DNA of 45,098 nt from Verrucomicrobiota bacterium. Lineage in GTDB: Bacteria > Verrucomicrobiota > Verrucomicrobiia > Chthoniobacterales > Chthoniobacteraceae. The notes beneath the pieces were generated by a model that saw nothing but the letters and a program-made list of their open reading frames with translations, was not told the origin of the DNA and ran no database searches. Positions 30,223 to 39,482 of the stretch are shown here, piece by piece. The position numbers and the translations under genes were made by a program. Numbering within the stretch: the first letter of the stretch is position 1; each line of letters opens with the position of its first letter. The stretch is from positions 1-45,098 of the forward strand of contig JAPLTE010000041.1 in NCBI GenBank assembly GCA_026398235.1, written 5' to 3'.

Positions 30223-31365
30223 TTAGCGTGCCGTGAGGCTCACCGTTTGGATCTGCTGCAAAACGCGGCCCCCGATTCGCTGGATCACTCCCACGCCAAG
30301 ATCAATGGTATCGCCTCCCTTGGCCCGCTGGAGCAAGGTTTCGACCTCCCCCGGGCTGTTCACTTCAAACCGGCCCACTTTATAGAGGACCAATCCCCGC
30401 CGCAGCCCACTTTTGTGCGCCGGGCTTTGCGCTTCCACGTCGGAGATGAGAACGCCTGCGCCGCTGGGAATGCCAAGGGCGTCGCTCAAGTCGGAAGTGA
30501 GCGCCTGAAGCGAAATCCCCAACCGCCGCCGGGTGGCTTGGGTGAGATCGACCGGCTTGGGATTCTGCGCATCGCGTTTAAACTGCTCGATTTTTTCCGC
30601 CACGGTCCGGGCCGGAATGGCAAATCCGATCCCCTGGGTGGGCACTCCTTGCGGGGTGTAAGCCATCTTGGCGGAGGCGACGCCGACCAGTTTGCCGGCA
30701 ATGTCGATAATCGGGCCCCCACTGTTGCCGGGATTGATGGCGGCGTCGGTTTGCAGCAACCCCGCATACTCGTTGTTCTCCACGGAGAGCGTGCGATTGG
30801 TGGCGCTCAGGATCCCGCGCGCCACGGAATGGCCGTAACCGAGCGGATTCCCCACCACAAGCACGCTTTCTCCCAACAGATTGGGCGAAATATCTTTGAG
30901 CGAAAGGAACGGCAACGGCGTGCTGCTTTCGATTTTGAGCAGGGCCAGGTCGGCGGACGGATCGGCGGTGATGTAGCGTGCGTTGTAGGTTTTGCCGTCC
31001 GGTGTGGTCACGGAAATTTTGAGATCCTCGGCCCGGTCCACGACATGCTGGTTGGTGACGATGTAGCCCGCGGGATCGACAATAAACCCGGACCCGAGGC
31101 TTTGCACTTTCTGCCGGAGTTCCCGCCCCGGAGGCCGCATCTGTTCGCCAAAGAACTGCGTGATAAAGTCGTCATACGGGTCCCGGTAGGCGCGCCGGAC
31201 GATCCGCTCGGTGTTGACGTTCACCACGGCGGGAAGCGCCTTGGCCACGGCAATCACCGAAGGTTCGGAAGCCGGTTGAGCGGGTTCGGCGCAAACGCCC
31301 AAAACCGGGGCCAAAAAGAGGGCTACAGCCAAAAACGGGCGGAAAATGTGGAGGAGTCGCTTCAT
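30223..31365 (-). CDS. HtrA/DegP-like periplasmic serine protease (S1C, PDZ)
   Basis: 380 residues. Signal peptide MKRLLHIFRPFLAVALFLAP then VLGVCAEPA. The trypsin-like domain has the triad His107 (TNQHVVDRA), Asp139 (DPSADLALLKI) and Ser215 (INPGNSGGPI). One C-terminal PDZ domain (ILISDVEAQSPAHKSGLRRG) follows, where DegP has two, so it is DegS/HhoA-like in layout. It should degrade or sense misfolded envelope proteins. Family length is typical for one-PDZ members. It is divergent from sucA across 135 bases. Confidence 0.93.
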   Translation of the reverse strand: MKRLLHIFRPFLAVALFLAPVLGVCAEPAQPASEPSVIAVAKALPAVVNVNTERIVRRAYRDPYDDFITQFFGEQMRPPGRELRQKVQSLGSGFIVDPAGYIVTNQHVVDRAEDLKISVTTPDGKTYNARYITADPSADLALLKIESSTPLPFLSLKDISPNLLGESVLVVGNPLGYGHSVARGILSATNRTLSVENNEYAGLLQTDAAINPGNSGGPIIDIAGKLVGVASAKMAYTPQGVPTQGIGFAIPARTVAEKIEQFKRDAQNPKPVDLTQATRRRLGISLQALTSDLSDALGIPSGAGVLISDVEAQSPAHKSGLRRGLVLYKVGRFEVNSPGEVETLLQRAKGGDTIDLGVGVIQRIGGRVLQQIQTVSLTAR

Positions 31366-31452
31366 GAGTTGATTTTTAAGACAGAGAACCGCCCAGTTTG
31401 CTCAAAAATTGTGGGGCCCCGCCAATTCCGGGCCTCCAAAGGATCATTTCGC

Positions 31453-31480
31453 TTCGTTTGAGATGGCGAATGGCTATATT
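31453..31480 (+). promoter_or_regulatory. Possible promoter of sucA
   Basis: TTCGTT at 31453-31458, a 16-base spacer, then TATATT at 31475-31480, 21 bases before the sucA ATG. The -10 box is good, the -35 box is weak. Confidence 0.28.
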
Positions 31481-31500
31481 GCAGGCCATCCGTTTCTAAA

Positions 31501-34284
31501 ATGAGGACATCGCTCGTTAATGCATTCAACGCCGGACTCTTGGACGAAACCTATCAGCGCTGGCAGCGCGATCCGGCTTCCGTGGACGCTACCTGGTCCG
31601 CTTTTTTTGAAGGGTTTGAGCTCGGTGCCTCGCCCACGACCAAGGGAGTGCCCGCCCCTGTAGCTCCTGCCGCCGCCGAACCATCGGAAGGAGCAGAGCC
31701 TCCCGCCATTCCAGCCGGGATGAGCGCCGAATTGCCGCTCCAGACGCGCGTGGACGGATTGGTGTATGCCTACCGCACCCTGGGCCACACGATTGCCAAG
31801 ATCGACCCGCTCAGCGATTCCCGGCCCGAGCAGCCGCTCCTGGGTCTGCGGGAACTCGGTTTCAGCGAAAAAGACCTCGATCTCACCGTGGCTTCCCGGT
31901 TCTTCCGGGGCGGCGAAAAAATGCGGCTGCGCGACCTGATCGCCACGCTTCAAGCCATTTATTGCGGCTCGACCGGCGTGGAGTTCATGCACATCCAAAA
32001 CCCACGGGTGCGCAACTGGATTCGCGACCGGCTGGAGACGCGCCCTTCCGACAAAACCGTCCCGGCCACCACGCAAAAGGCGATTCTGCGGGAGTTGCTG
32101 GAGGCGGAAAGCTTTGAGCATTTCCTGCACACCCGTTACGTCGGCCAGAAGCGGTTTTCGCTCCAGGGCGCGGAATCGCTGATGGTGATCCTGCAAACCT
32201 TGCTGGAGGATGCACCCCGGCACGGCGTGGAAGAGATCGTGATGGGCATGGCGCACCGGGGCCGGTTGACCGTGCTCGCCAATTTCCTGCGCAAATCGCT
32301 GCGCGTTCTTTTCAGTGAGTTTTCTGAAAACTATATCCCGGAGATGGTGGGCGGCGACGGCGACGTGAAATACCATCTCGGCTACCACTCCAAACGGGCG
32401 ACGAGCAAAGGAACAGAAGTCGAAATCCGGCTTGCCTCCAATCCCAGCCATCTCGAAGCCGCCGATCCGGTGGTCGAAGGGATGGCGCGGGCCCGCCAAC
32501 GGGTGCGCGGAGACATGCAAGAGCGCACCAAGGTGCTGCCGCTCTTGATCCACGGCGACGCGGCGTTTGCCGGGCAAGGAATCGTGGCCGAAGTGCTCAA
32601 CTGCTCGCAATTGCAAGGCTACCGCGTGGGCGGCACGGTGCATGTGATCGTCAACAACCAGATCGGCTTTACCACGCTCCCCTCGGAAGCCCGTTCTTCG
32701 GCTTACGCCACGGACGTCGCGAAGATGATCGAGGCGCCTATTTTCCACGTCAACGGGGACGATCCCCTTGCTGTTCTCTTCATCACCGAACTCGCGTTCG
32801 CGTTCCGCCAGCAGTTCCATCGCGATGCCGTGATCGACCTGCTCTGCTACCGGCGCTACGGGCACAATGAGGGGGACGAGCCGAACTTTACGCAACCCGA
32901 TCTCTACGCCCGCATCGACAAGCATCCTTCCGTCGGCAAGCTGTTTTCGCAACGGCTCATCGATTCCGGCATTCTGAGCGCCGAAGCCGCCGCCGAGATC
33001 GACAAAGAATACCAAACGAAACTCGAGAGCACGCTGGAGGAAGTCCGCAAAGCTGCCGCCGAACCGGTGGACCGTTTCCGGGAATCGACGGCGGTGTTCC
33101 AGCCCGCCTACTCCCACGAACCGGTGGAAACCGCCGTGCCCAAGGAGACGCTCGACCGGATCGTCCACGCGCTCACGCAGGTTCCCGAAGGGTTTCACGT
33201 TTTGCCCAAACTGCAACGGCTCCTGCTGGATCGCCGGGCGAAAGCGCACGCGGCGGGCGGCCCTTACGACTGGGCGTTTGCCGAAGCGCTCGCGCTCGGT
33301 TCACTGCTCATTGAAGAAATTCCCGTGCGACTCTCCGGGCAGGACAGCCAGCGCGGAACCTTCAGCCAGCGCCACGCCGTTCTCTACGACTCCGAAACGC
33401 GCGCCCCCTACGCTCCGCTCAAACACCTGAGCGAAAACCAGGCCCAGTTCTGCAACTACAACTCGCTGCTCTCCGAAGCCGCCGTGCTCGGGTTCGACTA
33501 CGGCTACTCGCTGAACTTCCCCTCCATGCTCTGCATTTGGGAGGCGCAATTCGGCGATTTCGCCAATGGAGCACAGGTGATCATCGACCAATTCATCGCC
33601 GCAGCAGAATCCAAATGGCAACGGCCCAGCGGGATCGTCCTCTTGCTGCCGCACGGCTATGAAGGCCAGGGGCCGGAACATTCCAGTGGGCGCGTGGAAC
33701 GGTATTTGCAACTTTGCGCGGAGGACAATATCCAGGTCGCCAACCTGACCACTCCGGCGCAATATTTCCACATCCTGCGCCGCCAGATGAAGCGCCCTTT
33801 TCGCAAGCCGCTCATCCTCATGACTCCCAAGAGTCTCTTGCGCGCCGAAGTGTGCGTCTCGAAGCTTGCCGATTTCACGCAGGACCGCTTCCACGAAATC
33901 CTGCCGGGACCCCTACTCGGCAGCCCCGAACAGGTTGAGCGCGTGATCTTCTGCACCGGCAAAGTCTATTACGATTTGCTGGCACACCGGCAGGCACAGA
34001 ACCGGGCCGATACCGCCATCATCCGCATCGAGCAGCTTTACCCGCTCAACGAAGCGGCCCTCGCGCAAGCCGTCGCGCCGTTCGCCAACGTGAAGAAATT
34101 CCTCTGGTGCCAGGAAGAGCCGCGCAACATGGGCGGCTGGAGTTTCCTCTCGCCCCGCCTCGCCTCGCTGCTCCACAAACACCTTGTCTATGCCGGACGC
34201 GGCGAAGCGGCCAGCACCGCCGTCGGAGCCTTGGCGCTCCACAAAATGGAACAGCGCCAACTCGTGGAAGACGCGTTTCAATAA
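31501..34284 (+). CDS. sucA: 2-oxoglutarate dehydrogenase, E1 component
   Basis: 927 residues, normal for bacterial E1o. The N-terminal E2-binding helix [18 protein letters not shown] is at 4-21, then a Pro/Ala linker, then the catalytic domain: [14 protein letters not shown] (about 249-262), [21 protein letters not shown], the thiamin diphosphate/metal motif from [11 protein letters not shown] (about 349) to VNNQIGFTT (about 383-391), and the pyrimidine-domain [20 protein letters not shown]. It decarboxylates 2-oxoglutarate and reductively succinylates the lipoyl group of SucB. sucB follows 8 bases after the stop. E3 (lpd) is not in the window. Confidence 0.96.
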   Translation: MRTSLVNAFNAGLLDETYQRWQRDPASVDATWSAFFEGFELGASPTTKGVPAPVAPAAAEPSEGAEPPAIPAGMSAELPLQTRVDGLVYAYRTLGHTIAKIDPLSDSRPEQPLLGLRELGFSEKDLDLTVASRFFRGGEKMRLRDLIATLQAIYCGSTGVEFMHIQNPRVRNWIRDRLETRPSDKTVPATTQKAILRELLEAESFEHFLHTRYVGQKRFSLQGAESLMVILQTLLEDAPRHGVEEIVMGMAHRGRLTVLANFLRKSLRVLFSEFSENYIPEMVGGDGDVKYHLGYHSKRATSKGTEVEIRLASNPSHLEAADPVVEGMARARQRVRGDMQERTKVLPLLIHGDAAFAGQGIVAEVLNCSQLQGYRVGGTVHVIVNNQIGFTTLPSEARSSAYATDVAKMIEAPIFHVNGDDPLAVLFITELAFAFRQQFHRDAVIDLLCYRRYGHNEGDEPNFTQPDLYARIDKHPSVGKLFSQRLIDSGILSAEAAAEIDKEYQTKLESTLEEVRKAAAEPVDRFRESTAVFQPAYSHEPVETAVPKETLDRIVHALTQVPEGFHVLPKLQRLLLDRRAKAHAAGGPYDWAFAEALALGSLLIEEIPVRLSGQDSQRGTFSQRHAVLYDSETRAPYAPLKHLSENQAQFCNYNSLLSEAAVLGFDYGYSLNFPSMLCIWEAQFGDFANGAQVIIDQFIAAAESKWQRPSGIVLLLPHGYEGQGPEHSSGRVERYLQLCAEDNIQVANLTTPAQYFHILRRQMKRPFRKPLILMTPKSLLRAEVCVSKLADFTQDRFHEILPGPLLGSPEQVERVIFCTGKVYYDLLAHRQAQNRADTAIIRIEQLYPLNEAALAQAVAPFANVKKFLWCQEEPRNMGGWSFLSPRLASLLHKHLVYAGRGEAASTAVGALALHKMEQRQLVEDAFQ

Positions 34285-34292
34285 ACATCCTT

Positions 34293-35300
34293 ATGAGCCT
34301 CCAAATCAAGATCCCTTCCGTCGGCGAATCCATCGAGAGCGGGCTGCTTTCCGTCTGGCACAAGCAGGACGGTGAAGCTGTGGCTGTCGGAGACGCCTTG
34401 TTCACACTGGAAACCGACAAGGTCTCCACGGAGATCACTGCCGAAAAAGCGGGCGTGCTCCACATTCTTGTCCCCCAAGGCGAAGAGGTGAAAATCGGCA
34501 CGGTCGTCGGGACGATTGAGGAATCGGGCACCGCTACGGTCGCACCCGCGCCCAAGCCGGAAGAGAAACCGGCGCCCGTGGCCCCGCCTCCCCCGAAAGA
34601 GGAAAGGTTCACCCGCAAAAAGCTCTCGCCGTTGCGCCGCAAGATCGCCGCGCAACTCGTCATGGCCCAGCAAACGGCGGCCATCCTGACCACCTTCAAT
34701 GAGTGCGATATGAGCGCGGTGATGGAACTGCGTTCACGCCACCAAGAGGATTTCACCAAAGAACACGGTGTGAAACTCGGCTTCATGTCGTTCTTCCTGA
34801 AGGCGACCGTCGCCGCCCTCAAAGCCGTGCCCGCCATCAACAGCCGCATGGACGGCGAGGAACTCATCCTCAACCACTATTTCGACATCGGCGTCGCCGT
34901 CGGCACCGAGCGCGGGCTCGTGGTTCCGGTGATCCGCGACGCGGATCGCAAAGGGTTTGCTCAGATGGAGAAAGAGATTCTCGCCTACGCCCAGAGCGCC
35001 CGCGAAGGCAAACTGCGCGTCGAAGATCTGCAGGGCGGCGTGTTCACCATTTCCAACGGTGGCGTGTATGGTTCGCTCTTGAGCACGCCCATTTTGAACC
35101 CGCCCCAGAGCGGCATCCTCGGTCTCCACAAAATCATGGAGCGCCCGATCGCCGTGAAAGGACAGGTCGCCATCCGCCCGATGATGAACCTGGCGTTGAG
35201 CTACGACCACCGCGTCGTGGACGGCAAAGAAGCCGTGACATTCCTCATCAAAGTGAAGGAAGCCATTGAAGATCCAGCGCGCTTGCTGCTGGATATGTAA
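34293..35300 (+). CDS. sucB: 2-oxoglutarate dehydrogenase, E2 (dihydrolipoyl succinyltransferase), lacking a visible subunit-binding domain
   Basis: 335 residues, about 70 shorter than the usual E2o. The lipoyl domain (1-78) has the lipoylated Lys43 in ETDKVSTE. A Pro/Ala/Lys linker (79-102) then runs directly into the catalytic domain, which starts [17 protein letters not shown]. The catalytic domain has the TTFNE and GFMSFFLKA motifs and the active-site His306/Asp310 in SYDHRVVDG. The 40-residue peripheral subunit-binding domain that normally sits between them and recruits E3 is absent. Mammalian E2o also lacks it and needs another route to hold E3. ATG 34293 is fixed by the lipoyl N-terminus ([14 protein letters not shown]). 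Confidence 0.94.
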   Translation: MSLQIKIPSVGESIESGLLSVWHKQDGEAVAVGDALFTLETDKVSTEITAEKAGVLHILVPQGEEVKIGTVVGTIEESGTATVAPAPKPEEKPAPVAPPPPKEERFTRKKLSPLRRKIAAQLVMAQQTAAILTTFNECDMSAVMELRSRHQEDFTKEHGVKLGFMSFFLKATVAALKAVPAINSRMDGEELILNHYFDIGVAVGTERGLVVPVIRDADRKGFAQMEKEILAYAQSAREGKLRVEDLQGGVFTISNGGVYGSLLSTPILNPPQSGILGLHKIMERPIAVKGQVAIRPMMNLALSYDHRVVDGKEAVTFLIKVKEAIEDPARLLLDM

Positions 35301-35332
35301 AAGGAACCCGAAGAACTGATGAACCTTTCGAA

Positions 35333-35443
35333 GGTGGATCGTGCGCTCCGCGCGCGATTCCGGGGGGTAGGCGTCGTCAAACGAAATCGCCTCGCTGCGC
35401 TCGATGTACTTTGAAAAATCGCCCGCGGAGCGGTCGATCCACC
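35333..35443. repeat. Dispersed repeat R1, copy c, as a long inverted pair
   Basis: Two R1 cores face each other: GGTGGATCGTGCGCTCCGCG at 35333-35352 and, inverted, AATCGCCCGCGGAGCGGTCG at 35417-35436. Over 27 bases the arms differ at three positions. The 57 bases between are not obviously palindromic. It lies in the convergent gap of sucB and the amidase and may act as a bidirectional stop. Confidence 0.75.
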
Positions 35444-35508
35444 ACGCAAGATGCTGGGATCGGAAAGGCTTCAGGATAACACTTCGATTCGTGAATACGC
35501 CCCGCATC

Positions 35509-36318
35509 TCACGGCGCTTGAGCCAATGTCGGTGGAACGGTTTTCTGGCGCGACCGGCACCACGCTTCGATTCCATCGGCGATCCCTGCGGCGAGGGTTT
35601 CGGCGTAGTGCTCCTCGTTGAGGAGGTGCGATTCCATCCGGTTGGTGATGAATCCCCCTTCCACAAGCACGGCAGGCAATCGCGTGTGCCGCGTCACGTA
35701 AAGATGGCGGGCGCGAATGCCGCGATCCCGCGCACCGGTTTTCAAAATAACAGCATACTGGACTTCGGCGGCGAGGTTCTCCCCCATGTCCAGCGGTTCG
35801 GCGTTGCTAAAAAGACCGAGCCAGGTCCAGTCGCTTGCGATGGGGACTTTGTTGTCGGCGTAAAACGTCTCGATCCCGGCGATCTCCCGGCCGCTCCCCT
35901 GGTTGAAATGGATGCTCACGAAAACGGCATCCCCTTGGACGCGGTTGGCGATCTGTGCCCGCTCTGAAAGCGGAATAAACACATCCTCCGTGCGCGTCTG
36001 GACGGTGGAAAACCCGCGCGCGTTCAGGATGCGCTCGAGCCGAAGCGCCACATCCAGCGTGAGCGTTTTCTCCAGCACGCCTTTGCACTTGGCCCCCTCA
36101 TCTTTTCCACCGTGTCCGGCGTCGATGACCACGATCGGCAACCGCGCGGCGGAAAGAATCGGTGCCTCCTCGTCCTGTGTGTCGGGGCAGATGACAAGCG
36201 TCAGGCAGCCTGCGAGCACGATCAATCCGACGCAAGCGATGCCGGTCCGCGTCTGCGTGAGAAGGAAGCGCTGGACCGATTCAGCGGCTTTTCTCCAAAT
36301 CGCGCGCAATTTGCCCAT
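35509..36318 (-). CDS. N-acetylmuramoyl-L-alanine amidase (Amidase_3)
   Basis: 269 residues from ATG 36318 (a TTG at 36321 is also open). An N-terminal hydrophobic segment IACVGLIVLAGCLTLVI (28-44) anchors it; LAGC at 35-38 is lipobox-like, so it could instead be a lipoprotein. The amidase domain has zinc ligands His69 (VIDAGHGGKD), Glu83 and His137 (VSIHFNQ), and the catalytic Glu220 in VEGGFITN. It cleaves the amide between muramic acid and the stem peptide during cell division or wall recycling. It is transcribed with, or after, nuoA on the same strand, 59 bases apart. Confidence 0.92.
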   Translation of the reverse strand: MGKLRAIWRKAAESVQRFLLTQTRTGIACVGLIVLAGCLTLVICPDTQDEEAPILSAARLPIVVIDAGHGGKDEGAKCKGVLEKTLTLDVALRLERILNARGFSTVQTRTEDVFIPLSERAQIANRVQGDAVFVSIHFNQGSGREIAGIETFYADNKVPIASDWTWLGLFSNAEPLDMGENLAAEVQYAVILKTGARDRGIRARHLYVTRHTRLPAVLVEGGFITNRMESHLLNEEHYAETLAAGIADGIEAWCRSRQKTVPPTLAQAP

Positions 36319-36377
36319 CAAAGAGGATTCGGGGGCGGGAGCAGGATTGCCCTTTTACCCGGAAACTTGGGCAAGGA

Positions 36378-36752
36378 TTAGCGTTTCCAGTCCAGCACGC
36401 CTTTTTTGATGGCGTAGACGTACCCAACCGTCACGATGGCAATGAAGCTCAACATGCTCCAGAGAATCCCGGGTCCGTGGAGCGTGACGAATTGACGGTA
36501 GGAAACCGCCCAAGGATACATGAAGACCACTTCCAGATCGAACAGGATAAAGAGCATCGCCACCAGGTAGAACTTCACCGCGAAACGGGGTTGCGGGCCG
36601 CTCAAGGGGAGCATGCCGCATTCGTAGGGGCTGTCTTTGGTGGGATTGCGGCGGCCCGTCTTGCCGAGAAGCACGCTGAAGATAAGCGCCACGGCGGCGA
36701 ACCCAAGCGCCACAACAATTTGGATGAGGACGGGGATATATTCTTTGAGCAT
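36378..36752 (-). CDS. nuoA: NADH-quinone oxidoreductase subunit A
   Basis: 124 residues with three membrane helices (VLIQIVVALGFAAVALIFSV, FYLVAMLFILFDLEVVFMYP, GILWSMLSFIAIVTVGYVYA). The loop motif PYECGMLPL with Cys45 and the FDLEV helix start are diagnostic of NuoA/ND3. It forms part of the membrane arm at the quinone site. No other nuo gene is beside it: upstream is a small unknown, downstream the amidase. The rest of complex I must be encoded elsewhere. Confidence 0.96.
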   Translation of the reverse strand: MLKEYIPVLIQIVVALGFAAVALIFSVLLGKTGRRNPTKDSPYECGMLPLSGPQPRFAVKFYLVAMLFILFDLEVVFMYPWAVSYRQFVTLHGPGILWSMLSFIAIVTVGYVYAIKKGVLDWKR

Positions 36753-36770
36753 ACCGGGAGAGGCGCGCGT

Positions 36771-37079
36771 TTAAGCGGCAACTGCGGGAACGACGGGCAC
36801 CACCGGCTGCATCGTGGCCAGGGAAGCCAGGCCTTTGTATTTCTTGCCGGTCTTTTTCACCATGCCGCGAGCCACCAGGTTTTGCAGCTTTTCATAAGCG
36901 CGCAGGCGAAGCATTTCCTCGCCGCCGCTGGCCGCATTCCGAGCCCGAAGGTTCTCGTGCACGATCTCAAAGAGTTGCTTAAATTCGAAAGAGCTTTTCC
37001 GCGAAAGAACGCTGACCAGTTCCTCGGTCACGAGGTCAGGCAAACGACGGGAAAACGCAGTTTTCTTCTGAATAGGCAT
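36771..37079 (-). CDS. Small helical protein of unknown function
   Basis: 102 residues, basic N-terminus (MPIQKKTAFSRRLPDLVTEE), then ELVSVLSRKSSFEFKQLFEI and LRAYEKLQNLVARGMVKKTG, followed by a hydrophobic Val/Pro tail (MQPVVPVVPAVAA). The middle looks like a winged-helix or helical domain (EKLQNLVARGMVKKTGKKYKG resembles a wing), but I do not recognise the family. It lies 18 bases upstream of nuoA on the same strand, so it is likely co-transcribed. Confidence 0.7.
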   Translation of the reverse strand: MPIQKKTAFSRRLPDLVTEELVSVLSRKSSFEFKQLFEIVHENLRARNAASGGEEMLRLRAYEKLQNLVARGMVKKTGKKYKGLASLATMQPVVPVVPAVAA

Positions 37080-37166
37080 AGATGGTTATAATACCACCTT
37101 TTTCAAGAATCACGAACGGAAAATGCTTTCCGCTCAAAATATTTCACGTATTAGCATTTCCCCTGC

Positions 37167-38993
37167 TTAATTCAGAGCTTCAGGGGGTCCTTCTGGCGCG
37201 GCGGCGGAAGCCGGATCTTTGCCGGGAGCCGACAGCGGGGTCGTGGGAGCGGGAGGCAAAATCCCCGGCAAACGCTTGCGTGGCAGGGGGAATGGTTCCC
37301 CCCCAAGGGAGGGGAGCGCGACCCCCACGGCAGCGGCCCCGAGCACCTCCCCCAGTTCCAGAAAAGAGATCGGCCCCGTGCTTTCCAGCAGAATCCCCGA
37401 TTCCGTCTGCACAGCGGAAAGGCCCATGGGCGAGAGGTGCCCGGCAATGACCTCGGGGGTCGGCAATTGGGTGAAATCGAGCGTGCCGTTCATGTTTGCA
37501 ATACCGTTGCCCCAGAGAATGGCGGCGGGGCGCAGAAAGCTGTAGATGCGCTCAAAAACGGGTTTTGCGTCCAAATAGGCGAACCCAATTTGGGGTTTGG
37601 GCAGCGTGCCCATTGCGCCTTGATAGGCAACCGAACGTTCGAGCGTCGCCCCCGCGCCCGGAGGATGCACTGCATTCGATGCGAACGGCTTCAGGCTTTC
37701 GGGACTCAGCCCCGCCAGCAGATGATGGGCCGTCAAAGCCACCGTGGGGTGGAATTGGGCCATCGTGGGGTCATCGACCGAGAGGGTCCAGAAGGAGACC
37801 CCTTCAGCGTCCGCACGGTTCCAGGCGCGAAACACATTTTCCATAAACCGCCGCGCCTCGGCGGGGTCGCGGATTTCGCATACCAGGAACAGATTGGGCG
37901 CCCCTCCCCCGACAGGCCAGTCCAGCAACAGGGCGTGCTCGGGTCCAAAGGCGGTCTTGAATTGTGCCAGTGTGGCGGGCGGGGAATTCAGTGCCGCAAG
38001 CAATGTCCGCATCGGGATAAGACTTGGGAAAACTTGGGGGTTGCCGCGCTGTAACGGTTCATCGGAAATCAGCGGGGCCATTGCCGCATAAAAAAGGGTG
38101 TTCGAGGTGGTGAGGCTCAAGGTTTTTCCGTTCAGCACCGGGCGCGGCGGCATCTCGGGTTCGTAAAGAAAAAGAGCGCCCCGCATGCGCTTGCCTTCCA
38201 GCCGCGAAGCGAGCGCAACCGAGCGGAGCTTGCCCAGTGCGGCGCTTTCCCTCGGATCAAATAGCTGCCCGGAGGCGTTCAAGCGGGCCAACAACCGCTC
38301 GGAGATCGCGCCGGGCTGTGTAAAGAGCCGGAAATCGGCATGCGGCGGCAGCACCGCGAGGCTCTGCTGATACGCTGGCGCGCTGTCCAAAGCGGCATGG
38401 GTTTTGCCGCTGAACCGGTCAAGCGTCGCCTTCAAGAGCTCGACATCGTTTGCCACGAAATACCAGTGCCGGGCGAAACATCCTGCCAGCGTGATCCCTT
38501 TTTCGCTAAAGCTCTCAATGTGAAAATCGCGATGTTTCAGGCGCTCGAGTTTCCCCTCCGGCGAGGCGCTCTGGAACTGTTTGCGGGCGCTCGTGATGAG
38601 TCGCTCCACCTCCGCCCGGTCCTCTTTATAAGCGAAGCCGCCCACGGCCCGGGGCATGTTGTTCGTGACACTCACCACCGCAAGAAAAGCCCTTTGGGGC
38701 TGGATGCGCTCCAGGCTGCGCAGCGTCCCGGTCCAGCTCTCGTTGTGTTGCAACGCGGCGAGCGGTTTTGCAAGAAAACCCTGCACCTGCGGTTCCTGAC
38801 AAAGAGCGTAGAGTTCCGTCTCTTTCCAACGGATCGCCGTGGCGGGCAGGTCAGGAAAATCGGCCAGGAGCAATGTTTCAGCGGGCACAAGCTGGGCCGG
38901 CTCCACCAGGCGCTCCTGCGAACCCCGCCAGAGCGCCACTCCCGCCACAAGACAAAGGATCACAAGCGCAACCGCAATTACGGCTCTTCTCAT
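37167..38993 (-). CDS. Exported or anchored protein of unknown function (DUF3352-like layout)
   Basis: 608 residues from ATG 38993. An uncleaved-looking N-terminal helix (RRAVIAVALVILCLVAGVAL) is followed by a long soluble region: VPAETLLLADFPDLPATAIR (about 31-50), repeated pieces such as KPLAALQHNESW, RAFLAVVSVTNN and FYAAMAPLISDEP, and a C-terminal Pro-rich tail (GILPPAPTTPLSAPGK). The opening P-A-[DE]-T-L-L-L-A-D-F pattern and length resemble the DUF3352 proteins found in many bacteria, whose role is unknown. Start at ATG 38993 is preferred over 39029 because it begins the basic-hydrophobic signal. Confidence 0.75.
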   Translation of the reverse strand: MRRAVIAVALVILCLVAGVALWRGSQERLVEPAQLVPAETLLLADFPDLPATAIRWKETELYALCQEPQVQGFLAKPLAALQHNESWTGTLRSLERIQPQRAFLAVVSVTNNMPRAVGGFAYKEDRAEVERLITSARKQFQSASPEGKLERLKHRDFHIESFSEKGITLAGCFARHWYFVANDVELLKATLDRFSGKTHAALDSAPAYQQSLAVLPPHADFRLFTQPGAISERLLARLNASGQLFDPRESAALGKLRSVALASRLEGKRMRGALFLYEPEMPPRPVLNGKTLSLTTSNTLFYAAMAPLISDEPLQRGNPQVFPSLIPMRTLLAALNSPPATLAQFKTAFGPEHALLLDWPVGGGAPNLFLVCEIRDPAEARRFMENVFRAWNRADAEGVSFWTLSVDDPTMAQFHPTVALTAHHLLAGLSPESLKPFASNAVHPPGAGATLERSVAYQGAMGTLPKPQIGFAYLDAKPVFERIYSFLRPAAILWGNGIANMNGTLDFTQLPTPEVIAGHLSPMGLSAVQTESGILLESTGPISFLELGEVLGAAAVGVALPSLGGEPFPLPRKRLPGILPPAPTTPLSAPGKDPASAAAPEGPPEALN

Positions 38994-39126
38994 ATCAAAA
39001 GAATTCGTCCCAACTGCCCGGCGAACCAAGGAAAAACGGCAGGAAAATCCCTGAACCGCCCCTCCCGGTTCAACCTAAGAAGCTATTTAAAAATTCGGCG
39101 AGGGTGCGCATCTTTTGGCGCTGACC

Positions 39127-39207
39127 TGCGTTGCGCGTCGGTTGCAGATCGTCAGATTTGCTCCCTCCGCACCGCCCTTTGCCAACCCCAATATCTGCTG
39201 CAACGCA
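39127..39207. repeat. Intergenic element R6, copy 2
   Basis: TGCGTTGC (39127-39134) and GCAACGCA (39200-39207) bound it, as in the copy at 4125-4204. The interior differs by roughly nine single-base changes and a one-base insertion. It lies between the divergent 608-residue gene and the small membrane protein. The other bases of this 297-base gap show no gene. Confidence 0.75.
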
Positions 39208-39290
39208 CCCCGCCCCCAATTCTAGACAGCTTCCAAGCCGCGATTGACGCCCCTGCCCTGCGCACCTATACTTGACGGTTCAGTCGTGTC

Positions 39291-39482
39291 ATGATCCAGT
39301 TAACGGCTCGCGAAAAATGTTTGGCTGGCGCTTTGTTGCTTTCGATCCTGGTCGGGGCGACAGTGCGCCACTACCGGCACAGGGAGTTGGGACCGCCAAA
39401 AGGTCCGCAAACGATTCCCGCCGCAGGGCCACAGGATCGCACTTCATTTTATGCAGAAAACAGGTTTTACAGAAGCGCTTGA
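39291..39482 (+). CDS. Small single-pass membrane protein
   Basis: 63 residues: a short polar N-terminus (MIQLTAREK), one hydrophobic helix (CLAGALLLSILVGATV), then a basic stretch RHYRHRELGPPKGPQ and a polar tail. No Shine-Dalgarno is evident. It overlaps the next gene by 32 bases in another frame, which argues for coupled translation. Similar microproteins sit before comEA-like or unknown genes in related genomes, by memory; no family is assigned. Some chance it is not real. Confidence 0.5.
   Translation: MIQLTAREKCLAGALLLSILVGATVRHYRHRELGPPKGPQTIPAAGPQDRTSFYAENRFYRSA

Noticed and set aside
31474-33249. A 591-residue open frame opposite sucA
   Set aside because: sucA is certain on the plus strand; the reverse frame is an antisense by-product.
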